Shown: in pieces, positions 1-5,207 of the stretch | Position numbering within the stretch: position 1 is the first letter of the stretch | Layout: each line of letters starts with the position of its first letter | Assembly (NCBI GenBank): GCA_002298965.1 | Contig: DBMN01000307.1 | Span: 1-5,456 of the forward strand | Length of the DNA stretch: 5,456 nt | Direction of reading: 5' to 3' | DNA from: Rhizobiales bacterium UBA697 | Lineage (GTDB): Bacteria > Pseudomonadota > Alphaproteobacteria > Rhizobiales > Ancalomicrobiaceae | Translations under genes and position numbers: made by a program | The notes under the pieces: model-generated | Told to the model about the DNA's origin: nothing | Databases searched by the model: none | What the model saw: only the letters and a program-made list of their open reading frames with translations

Positions 1-2
1 GC

Positions 3-1343
3 CGCGCCGGCCTCGTCGCGACCGTCGTCGTCGGCCTCGCCCTCGTCGCTCTCGTCGTCGCGGCGGCCCCCGACCGGCGCATCACCCTGCCCTATCTCGT
101 CGTCCTCGCCGTCGCCCTCGTCGGGCTCAGGCTGGTGGCGCGCGGCCTCGTCGCCCTGCTCGCGCGCCTGCCACGGCCCGAGCGTTTCGAAGGACGCGCC
201 GCGATCTCGGCCATGGTGCGGCCGGGGGCGGCGACCGGCGCCGTCCTCGCCTCGATCGGCCTCGGCGCGACGCTGATCGTCGCGCTGCTGGAAATCGAGA
301 GCGGCCTCCTGAAGGCGGTCGAGACGACGATCCCCGGCGAGGCGCCGAGCTTCTTCTTCCTCGACGTTCCGGCCCGCGACGCCGACGCCTTCCGCACCTT
401 CCTCGGCGACAAGGCGACGGGCGCGCGGATCGAGGACGTGCCGATGCTGCGCGGCCGCATCACCGCGCTGAAGGGCGTGCCGGTCGAGAAGGTGACGATC
501 GAGGAGCGCATGCGCTTCATGCTCGCCGGCGACCGCGGCATCACCTATTCGCCGGCACCACCGCCCCATTCGAGCATCGTCGCCGGCAGTTGGTGGGACG
601 AGGCCTACGCCGGCCCGCCGCTCGTCTCGCTCGATGCCGACGCCGCGGCCGGCCTCGGCCTCGCCGTCGGCGACACCGTCACCGTCAACGTGCTCGGCCG
701 CGAGATCGAGGCGACGATCGCCAACCTGCGCCGGATCGAATGGAACCGGTTGGCGATCAACTTCTTCATGGTCTTCTCGCCCGACGCCTTCCGCGGCGCG
801 CCGGTGACGCGGCTCGCCACCGTCACCTGGGCCGGCGGCGGGCAGGCCGAGAAGGAGACCGCCCTGATGCGCGCCGTCGTCGACCGCTTCCCCGTGGTGA
901 CCGCCGTCCGCGTGCGCGACGCGCTCGCCCAGGTCGACGCGCTGGTGCGCCGTTCGGCCTCGGGCATCTCCGTCGTCGCCGGCTTCGCCGTGGTCGCCTC
1001 GGCGCTGGTTCTCGCCGGTTCGCTCGCCGCCCGAGGCGAGGCCCGCGTCCGCAACGCCGCCATCCTGGTGGCGCTCGGCGCCACTCGTCGCAGGCTCGTC
1101 GCGGCACTCGCCGTCGAACTGGCGCTGCTCGGACTGATCGGCGGGCTCTTCGCCGGCCTCGTCGGAACGCTCGCCGCCCATCACGTCCTGACGCGGATCA
1201 TGAAGCTGCCCTTCGCCCCCGATCCCGCGACGCTCGCGACCGTCCTCGTCGGTACGCTCGCCGTCACGGTGGGCCTCGGGCTCCTCGCCACGCGCACGGC
1301 GCTTTCCGCCCGGCCGGCCGACGTGCTCCGCGCAACTGCCTGA
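3..1343 (+). CDS. ABC transporter permease, FtsX/MacB type (C-terminal part; 5' end off window)
   Basis: The reading frame is open from base 3 to the TGA at 1341-1343 and gives 446 residues without a start, so the gene begins outside the window. The GTG at 135 is only an internal valine codon, because hydrophobic sequence of the same protein continues upstream of it. Visible layout: two hydrophobic segments at about residues 3-22 and 27-53, a third at about 74-97, a large hydrophilic domain at about 98-315 that should be extracytoplasmic, then three C-terminal membrane segments at about 321-343, 368-396 and 410-428. The AILVALGATRRR segment between the first two of these last helices is typical of FtsX-domain permeases. 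Proteins of this architecture (YbbP-like) usually have about 800-850 residues with a duplicated FtsX domain, so roughly half is visible. Such permeases pair with a LolD/YbbA-like ATPase and move lipids or hydrophobic compounds or act mechanically. The substrate cannot be read here. The family call is firm; the specific role is open. Confidence -1.
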   Translation, partial: RAGLVATVVVGLALVALVVAAAPDRRITLPYLVVLAVALVGLRLVARGLVALLARLPRPERFEGRAAISAMVRPGAATGAVLASIGLGATLIVALLEIESGLLKAVETTIPGEAPSFFFLDVPARDADAFRTFLGDKATGARIEDVPMLRGRITALKGVPVEKVTIEERMRFMLAGDRGITYSPAPPPHSSIVAGSWWDEAYAGPPLVSLDADAAAGLGLAVGDTVTVNVLGREIEATIANLRRIEWNRLAINFFMVFSPDAFRGAPVTRLATVTWAGGGQAEKETALMRAVVDRFPVVTAVRVRDALAQVDALVRRSASGISVVAGFAVVASALVLAGSLAARGEARVRNAAILVALGATRRRLVAALAVELALLGLIGGLFAGLVGTLAAHHVLTRIMKLPFAPDPATLATVLVGTLAVTVGLGLLATRTALSARPADVLRATA

Positions 1344-1357
1344 CATGACGAAGAATT

Positions 1358-1378
1358 AATCCCGTTCACGGGATTTTT
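1358..1378 (+). terminator. Intrinsic terminator after the ABC permease
   Basis: A 7-bp stem (AATCCCG at 1358-1364 with CGGGATT at 1369-1375) closes a TTCA tetraloop and runs into a TTTTT tract at 1374-1378. It lies 14 bases after the permease stop codon. Stem, short loop and T-run together fit a rho-independent terminator on the plus strand. The stem is short, so some read-through is possible. Confidence -1.
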
Positions 1379-1380
1379 GG

Positions 1381-1400
1381 TCGCATGCGAACCGATTCGG
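1381..1400. other. Adjacent palindromes, possible operator
   Basis: TCGCATGCGA at 1381-1390 is a perfect 10-bp palindrome. One base later, CCGATTCGG at 1392-1400 is a 4+4 inverted repeat around a central T. Both lie just upstream of the candidate -35 element of the Bax inhibitor-1-like gene, where a dimeric regulator could bind. No known regulator motif is recognised, and GC-rich DNA produces short palindromes by chance. Confidence -1.
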
Positions 1401-1412
1401 ACAGATCTCGCC

Positions 1413-1441
1413 TTGCGGCCGTCACGAGGCGCACCCATATT
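1413..1441 (+). promoter_or_regulatory. Candidate sigma-70 promoter for the Bax inhibitor-1-like gene
   Basis: TTGCGG (1413-1418) and CATATT (1436-1441) are separated by exactly 17 bases and match the housekeeping consensus at 3-4 of 6 positions each. The site lies downstream of the permease terminator and 53 bases before the preferred start at 1495, giving a leader of about 45 bases. It is the best pair I could find in the gap, but it is a weak match. Confidence -1.
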
Positions 1442-1453
1442 CGAGCATCGAGG

Positions 1454-1472
1454 CCCCTCTTCGTTCGAGGGG
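1454..1472 (+). promoter_or_regulatory. Leader hairpin before the ribosome binding site
   Basis: CCCCTC (1454-1459) pairs perfectly with GAGGGG (1467-1472) across a 7-base loop. The structure ends 8 bases before the AAAGG ribosome binding site and would lie in the leader RNA if the promoter at 1413-1441 is used. With no T-run after it, it does not look like a terminator. It could influence mRNA stability or translation, or hide the GAGGGGAG purine stretch that might otherwise act as a ribosome binding site for the ATG at 1486. Confidence -1.
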
Positions 1473-1494
1473 AGCCAACGAAAGGATGAATTCG

Positions 1495-2295
1495 ATGTCG
1501 AACTTCGACAACGGCTACGCCCGCTTCGGTTCGACCGTGGCGCATGCAGACGCCCGGGAGATCGATCGCGGCCTGCGCGCCTACATGATCTCGATCTACA
1601 ACTTCATGGCGATCGGCGTCGCCGTGACCGGCCTGATCGCGCTCGTCGTCTACAACATGGCCGTGACCACCGTCGGCGCCCCCGATGCGGTCGCCGCGGT
1701 TCGTGGCGGCTTCGCGCTGACCGAGTTCGGCCGCATGATGTTCGTCAGCCCGCTGAAGTGGGTGGTGGCGCTCGCCCCGATCGGCCTGGTGTTCCTGCTC
1801 GGCTTCCGCGTCCATCGCATGCAGCCGACCACGGCCCAGGGCGTGTTCTTCCTCTACGCCGCCCTCGTGGGCGCGTCGCTGGCGACGATCTTCCTCGTCT
1901 ACACGCACAACTCGATCGCCCAGGTGTTCTTCATCTCGGCCGCGGCCTTCGGTGGTCTGTCGCTCTACGGCTACACCACCCAGCGCTCGCTGTCGGGCAT
2001 GGGCTCGTTCCTGATGATGGGCCTGATCGGCATCATCATCGCCGGTCTGGTGAACATCTTCCTGGCCTCGTCGGCCCTGCAGTTCGCCATCTCGGTGGTG
2101 GGCGTCCTGGTCTTCGCCGGCCTGACCGCCTACGACACCCAGAAGCTCAAGGAAGAGTACGTCTTCGGCCTGTCCGGCGCGGACGAGGCGACCGTCGGTC
2201 GCTCCGCGGTGATGGGCGCGCTGACCCTCTACCTCGACTTCATCAACCTCTTCATGATGCTGCTGCAGCTCTTCGGCCAGCGCAACAACGACTGA
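1495..2295 (+). CDS. Bax inhibitor-1 / YccA (TMBIM) family membrane protein
   Basis: A 266-residue integral membrane protein with about seven hydrophobic helices after a short polar N-terminus of about 30 residues. The C-terminal third carries the family hallmarks: GLTAYDTQKLKE around residues 209-220 and LYLDFINLFMMLLQLFG around 245-261. Asp214 and Asp248 are the likely equivalents of the paired acidic residues that gate pH-sensitive calcium leak in BsYetJ and human BI-1. Start choice: ATG codons occur in frame at 1486 and 1495. AAAGGA (1481-1486) runs into the first ATG but is 8 bases from the second, so 1495 is preferred; the 1486 start would add only MNS. Bacterial members are linked to membrane stress or to interaction with FtsH-type proteolysis (YccA), but the function in this organism is not known. 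It appears to be a single-gene unit with its own promoter and terminator. Family call is very secure. Confidence -1.
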   Translation: MSNFDNGYARFGSTVAHADAREIDRGLRAYMISIYNFMAIGVAVTGLIALVVYNMAVTTVGAPDAVAAVRGGFALTEFGRMMFVSPLKWVVALAPIGLVFLLGFRVHRMQPTTAQGVFFLYAALVGASLATIFLVYTHNSIAQVFFISAAAFGGLSLYGYTTQRSLSGMGSFLMMGLIGIIIAGLVNIFLASSALQFAISVVGVLVFAGLTAYDTQKLKEEYVFGLSGADEATVGRSAVMGALTLYLDFINLFMMLLQLFGQRNND

Positions 2296-2299
2296 TCCG

Positions 2300-2311
2300 C
2301 GAGGATCCTCG
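2300..2311. repeat. 12-bp perfect palindrome after the Bax inhibitor-1-like gene
   Basis: CGAGGATCCTCG is a perfect 12-bp palindrome starting 5 bases after the stop codon and ahead of the terminator. As RNA it would leave little room for a loop, so a protein-binding site or chance is more likely than a hairpin. Confidence -1.
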
Positions 2312-2327
2312 GAAGAGACGAGACGCG

Positions 2328-2351
2328 GGGCGGCCTTCGGGCCGCCCTTTT
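2328..2351 (+). terminator. Strong intrinsic terminator after the Bax inhibitor-1-like gene
   Basis: An 8-bp GC-only stem (GGGCGGCC at 2328-2335 with GGCCGCCC at 2340-2347) closes a TTCG tetraloop, which is exceptionally stable in RNA, and is followed at once by TTTT (2348-2351) and then CGTTT. It lies 32 bases past the stop codon. This is the clearest terminator in the window. Confidence -1.
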
Positions 2352-2393
2352 CGTTTGGCCTCACGGGCGTGCGGCGGCACCACCGGTCACACG

Positions 2394-2423
2394 CTGCGGC
2401 TGAGTTCATTGGTTGTACAAAAT
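2394..2423 (+). promoter_or_regulatory. AT-rich promoter-like patch upstream of the small membrane protein
   Basis: Within GC-rich surroundings, 2405-2426 is strikingly AT-rich and holds the perfect 8-bp palindrome TTGTACAA (2413-2420). A poor sigma-70-like pairing can be drawn from CTGCGG (2394-2399) to CAAAAT (2418-2423) with an 18-base gap. This would place transcription start near 2430 and give a leader of about 80 bases. The palindrome overlapping the -10 region could be an operator. The position between a terminator and a gene makes promoter function likely, but the exact elements are uncertain. Confidence -1.
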
Positions 2424-2479
2424 TTCTCTGCGACCTGCGACTGTCTCCCGTCGGTGACGATTCCCGCCGCCGTACGTGT

Positions 2480-2495
2480 CAGTCATTCAGTCAAT
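2480..2495 (+). repeat. Imperfect tandem 8-mer in the leader
   Basis: CAGTCATT (2480-2487) is followed directly by CAGTCAAT (2488-2495), 7 of 8 bases identical, and then by CGTCAG. It lies just upstream of the AGAGG ribosome binding site of the small membrane protein. It may be a binding site or simply a short duplication. Confidence -1.
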
Positions 2496-2509
2496 CGTCA
2501 GAGGTACCC

Positions 2510-2827
2510 ATGGCCACTCCCATTCGCCTGAAGCACCGTGAAACCGGCGTGACCAAGACGGGATATTACGGCTTCTCCTGGACGTCGCTCTTCTTCGGCT
2601 TCATGCCGGCGCTGTTCCGCGGCGACTACATGACCTTCATCGGCGGTTTCGTGATCCAGCTGATCCTCGCCGTCTTCACGGCCGGCATCGGCGCGGTGAT
2701 CGCCTCGATCGTCTGGGCCTTCATTTTCAACAAGCACTACACCACCCGCCTGCTCGAGCGCGGCTACGTCTTCGACGACGCCGAGCCGAACGTCCAGGGC
2801 GCGCGCCTCGCCTTCGGCATCGCCTGA
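2510..2827 (+). CDS. Small HrgC-like membrane protein (105 aa)
   Basis: The ATG at 2510 is preceded by AGAGG (2500-2504) at 5 bases, a good ribosome binding site. The frame is open upstream to an ATG at 2369, but the extra 47 residues are arginine/serine-rich, unlike a real N-terminus, and overlap the AT-rich leader, so that start is rejected. The protein has a short polar N-terminus (about residues 1-18), a hydrophobic segment with GFSWTSLFFGFMPALFRGD at about 21-39, a long hydrophobic stretch at about 41-72 that may form one or two helices, and a polar tail with FNKHYTTRLLERGY. The opening ETGV, then GFSWTSLFFGF, the FRGD turn and the FNKHY end are arranged as I remember in HrgC-type small membrane proteins. 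That resemblance is from memory and the function of the family is not established. No signal peptidase site is evident. The gene stands alone between its own leader and a hairpin. Confidence -1.
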   Translation: MATPIRLKHRETGVTKTGYYGFSWTSLFFGFMPALFRGDYMTFIGGFVIQLILAVFTAGIGAVIASIVWAFIFNKHYTTRLLERGYVFDDAEPNVQGARLAFGIA

Positions 2828-2841
2828 ACCCCGAAACGCGA

Positions 2842-2871
2842 AGAGGCCGCGATCCTTCGATCGCGGCCTCT
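2842..2871. terminator. Perfect 13-bp stem between convergent genes, likely bidirectional terminator
   Basis: AGAGGCCGCGATC (2842-2854) pairs perfectly with its reverse complement at 2859-2871 across a 4-base CTTC loop. It starts 15 bases after the small membrane protein stop and ends 24 bases before the lpd stop, so it can serve both strands. Neither side has a real T-run: the plus side continues CTCGTCTCG and the minus side TCGCGTTTCGG. Termination may therefore rely on the stem alone, or the stem may protect the 3' ends of the messages. Confidence -1.
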
Positions 2872-2894
2872 CTCGTCTCGACGATCGCGTCGGA

Positions 2895-4301
2895 TCACAT
2901 GTGGATCGGGCGCTTGTCGACGGCCAGCGCCGCCTCCTTGATCGCTTCCGACATGGTCGGATGGGCGTGGCAGGTGCGGGCGAGATCCTCGGCCGAGCCG
3001 CCGAACTCCATCAGCACCGCCGCCTCGTGGATCATCTCGCCGGCACCGGCGCCGACGATGTGGACGCCCAGCACCCGATCGGTCGCCTTGTCGGCGAGCA
3101 CCTTCACGAAGCCCTCCGACTTGCGCATCGCCTTGGCGCGGCCGTTCGCCGTGAAGGGGAACTTGCCGACCGAATAGGCGATGCCGGCGGCCTTGAGGTC
3201 TTCCTCGGTCTTGCCGACGCAGGCGAATTCGGGCTGGGTGTAGACCACGCCCGGGATCACGTCGTAGTTCACGTGGCCGTGCTGGCCGGCGATGATCTCG
3301 GCCACCGCGACGCCCTCGTCCTCGGCCTTGTGGGCGAGCATCGGGCCGCGGATGACGTCGCCGATGGCATAGATGCCCTGGACCGCCGTCTGGAAGTGGT
3401 CGTTGACCTCGATCCGGCCGCGCGCGTCCTTGGGCACGCCGACCGCCTCGAGACCGAGACCGTCGGTGAAGGGCACGCGGCCGATCGCCACCAGCACCAC
3501 GTCGGCCTCGAGCACCTTGGCCTCGCCGCCGGCCGCCGGTTCGATCGTGACCTCGGCGCCCTTGGCCGAGGTCTTCACGCCGGTCACCTTCATGCCGAGC
3601 TCGAAGGCCATGCCCTGCTTGCCGAGCATGCGCTGGAACTGCTTGGAGCTGTCGAGATCGAGGCCCGGCAGGATGCGGTCGAGATATTCGACGACGGTGA
3701 CCGCCGAGCCGAGGCGGCGCCACACCGAGCCGAGCTCGAGGCCGATGACGCCGGCGCCGACCACGATCATCTTGCCCGGAACCCTGTCGAGTTCGAGCGC
3801 GCCGGTCGAGGACACCACGACCTTCTCGTCGATCTCGATGCCCGGCAGACGGGCGACGTCCGAGCCGGTGGCGATGACGATGTTGCGCGTCTCGATCACC
3901 TGGTTGGTGCCGTCCTCGAGGGCGAGGCCGACATTGCCCTTGGAGACGATCGAGCCGGTGCCGTGGAACACGTCGATCTTGTTCTTCTTGAACAGGAACT
4001 GGATGCCGCCGACGTTGCCGTCGATGACGTCCTGCTTGTGCTTCATCATCGCCGCGAGGTTCAGCTTCGGCTTCGACACCTCGATGCCGAGATCGGCGAA
4101 CTCGTGACCGGCCTCCTCGAAGAGTTCGGAGGCGTGCAGCAGCGCCTTCGACGGGATGCAGCCGACGTTGAGGCAGGTGCCGCCGTGCGTCTTGCGCTTC
4201 TCGACGACGGCCACCTTCTGGCCCAGCTGGGCGGCACGAATGGCGCAGACGTAACCGCCCGGACCGGTACCGATGACGACGAGATCGTATACTTGAGCCA
4301 T
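2895..4301 (-). CDS. lpd: Dihydrolipoamide dehydrogenase (E3), complete
   Basis: A 468-residue flavoprotein, the usual length for E3. It oxidises the dihydrolipoyl arm of E2 with NAD+ (EC 1.8.1.4), acting in cytoplasmic 2-oxoacid dehydrogenase complexes. Domains in order: FAD-binding Rossmann motif GTGPGG at residues 11-16; redox-active disulfide Cys43/Cys48 within GGTCLNVGCIPSK; NAD-binding GAGVIG at 182-187 with Glu205 at the end of the next strand, as expected for NAD+; the second FAD motif AIGDV with Asp315; and the dimerisation domain ending with HAHPTMSE, where His447 and Glu452 form the catalytic dyad. All key residues are intact. The start at 4301 is set by alignment of MAQVYDLVVIG with the family and by GGGGA (complement of 4309-4313) 7 bases upstream. 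An in-frame ATG at 4340 would overlap the upstream gene and add an unrelated N-terminus. It lies 35 bases after the short-chain dehydrogenase on the same strand and is the last gene of the cluster. Placement next to E2 of the 2-oxoglutarate type suggests this is the E3 serving that complex. Confidence -1.
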   Translation of the reverse strand: MAQVYDLVVIGTGPGGYVCAIRAAQLGQKVAVVEKRKTHGGTCLNVGCIPSKALLHASELFEEAGHEFADLGIEVSKPKLNLAAMMKHKQDVIDGNVGGIQFLFKKNKIDVFHGTGSIVSKGNVGLALEDGTNQVIETRNIVIATGSDVARLPGIEIDEKVVVSSTGALELDRVPGKMIVVGAGVIGLELGSVWRRLGSAVTVVEYLDRILPGLDLDSSKQFQRMLGKQGMAFELGMKVTGVKTSAKGAEVTIEPAAGGEAKVLEADVVLVAIGRVPFTDGLGLEAVGVPKDARGRIEVNDHFQTAVQGIYAIGDVIRGPMLAHKAEDEGVAVAEIIAGQHGHVNYDVIPGVVYTQPEFACVGKTEEDLKAAGIAYSVGKFPFTANGRAKAMRKSEGFVKVLADKATDRVLGVHIVGAGAGEMIHEAAVLMEFGGSAEDLARTCHAHPTMSEAIKEAALAVDKRPIHM

Positions 4302-4336
4302 TGCCTGATCCCCGTTTGATCGCATGGGATGAAAAA

Positions 4337-5104
4337 TCACCGCCCGCCCGAGACGTCGAGAAGGCAGCCGGTGGTGTAGGAGGCCCCCGGCGACAGGAGC
4401 CAGAGGACCGCCGAGGCGATCTCCTCCGGCCGGCCGGGGCGTTTCATCGGAATGTGTCCCGCCATGGCGCGGGCCCGATCGGGCTGACCGCCGGAGGCGT
4501 GGATCTCGGTGTCGACGATGCCGGGGCGGACGCCGACGACGCGGATGCCCTCGTCGGCGACCTCGTGGGCGAGGCCGAGGGTGAAGGTGTCGACGGCGGC
4601 CTTGGCGGCGGCGTAGTCGACGTATTGGCCGGCCGAGCCGAGGCGCGCGGCGATCGAGGAGATGTTCACGATCACGCCACCGGCGCCGCCGTGGCGCGTC
4701 GACAGGCGGCGGACCGCCTCGCGCGCCACCAGCATGGTGCCGAAGACGTTGATGCGGAACATCCGCTCGATACGGGCGGCGGACATGTCCTCGACCCGGG
4801 TGGCGACGTCGACGACGCCGGCATTGTTGACGACAGCGGCGAGGCGGCCGCCGATCCGCGCGGCGAAGGCTTCGATCGCCGAGAAGAGGGCGAGGACGTC
4901 GGCTTCCGAAGCGACGTCGCCGCGCACGGCGATCGCGGTGCCGCCGGCGGCCTCGATCTCGGCGACGGTCTCTTCCGCCGCGGCGAGATTGCCGACGTGG
5001 TTCACCACCACGGCGGCGCCCGTCGCGGCGACGCTCACGCAGATCGCGCGCCCGATGCCACGGCTGCCGCCGGTGACCAAGACGATGTCGCGGGTGTCTG
5101 CCAT
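4337..5104 (-). CDS. Short-chain dehydrogenase/reductase, YgfF-like
   Basis: A 255-residue classical SDR oxidoreductase, normal length for the family. Seen: cofactor motif TGGSRGIG at residues 11-18, NNAG at 93-96, structural/catalytic Asn119, Ser150 in NISS, and YAAAK with Tyr164 and Lys168. The NHVG after the second strand lacks the acidic residue of NAD-specific enzymes, and Arg15 follows the Ser in the glycine loop, so NADP(H) use is inferred. The stretches RLGSAGQYVDYAAAKAAVD, VRPGIVDTEIHASGG and PGASYTTGCLLDVSGG closely resemble Escherichia coli YgfF as I recall it; the physiological substrate of that protein is unknown. The family also includes glucose and 3-oxoacyl reductases. The start ATG at 5104 has GGAG (complement of 5109-5112) 4 bases upstream. 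It sits between E2 (103-base gap) and lpd (35-base gap), all on the minus strand, so co-transcription is likely. SDR call is secure; substrate is not known. Confidence -1.
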   Translation of the reverse strand: MADTRDIVLVTGGSRGIGRAICVSVAATGAAVVVNHVGNLAAAEETVAEIEAAGGTAIAVRGDVASEADVLALFSAIEAFAARIGGRLAAVVNNAGVVDVATRVEDMSAARIERMFRINVFGTMLVAREAVRRLSTRHGGAGGVIVNISSIAARLGSAGQYVDYAAAKAAVDTFTLGLAHEVADEGIRVVGVRPGIVDTEIHASGGQPDRARAMAGHIPMKRPGRPEEIASAVLWLLSPGASYTTGCLLDVSGGR

Positions 5105-5158
5105 GATGCTCCGCCGCCTTTCCCGAGCTGCGCGAGACCGCGTGCCGCCGAACAGCGA

Positions 5159-5185
5159 ACCGCGGCGAGGAGGACCCGCCGCGGT
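5159..5185 (-). other. GC-rich intercistronic hairpin between E2 and the SDR gene
   Basis: ACCGCGGCG (5159-5167) pairs perfectly with CGCCGCGGT (5177-5185), a 9-bp stem with a 9-base loop, starting 22 bases downstream of the E2 stop codon on the minus strand. No T-run follows in that direction, only TTCGC. It may be a weak or partial terminator, or an RNA-processing or stability element that lowers expression of the two downstream genes relative to E2. Confidence -1.
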
Positions 5186-5207
5186 CGAGAGGATTGATCC
5201 TGCCGGA

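Noticed and set aside
1..130. Repetitive GTCGTC/CTCGTC triplets at the left edge, considered as a microsatellite or toxin-like repeat
   Set aside because: They are in frame with the permease and encode Val/Leu/Ala-rich membrane helices with G/C-ending codons, which explains the pattern.
2369..2509. N-terminal extension of the small membrane protein from the ATG at 2369
   Set aside because: The 47 added residues are Arg/Ser-rich and unlike the family N-terminus, the extension covers the AT-rich promoter-like patch, and a proper ribosome binding site stands before the ATG at 2510.
1366..2531. Long open frames in other frames and on the opposite strand across the Bax inhibitor-1-like gene
   Set aside because: Their translations are R/H/D-rich low-complexity sequence without motifs, and they run through the terminators and promoters around the real gene.
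2901..4319. A 472-codon open frame antisense to nearly all of lpd
   Set aside because: In GC-rich genes the opposite strand often stays open because stop codons are rare there. The translation is a low-complexity run rich in D, H, L, R and A with no recognisable domain, while the lpd strand shows every E3 motif.
4302..4340. N-terminal extension of E3 to the ATG at 4340
   Set aside because: It would overlap the SDR stop codon and add 13 residues before the canonical MAQVYDLVVIG start, which has its own GGGGA site.
4337..5104. SDR considered as fabG (3-oxoacyl-ACP reductase)
   Set aside because: The core motifs fit any classical SDR, but the RLGSAGQYVDY segment with one extra residue before the catalytic Tyr, the EIHASGG segment and the ASYTTG ending match the YgfF subgroup better. 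There are no fatty-acid synthesis neighbours.
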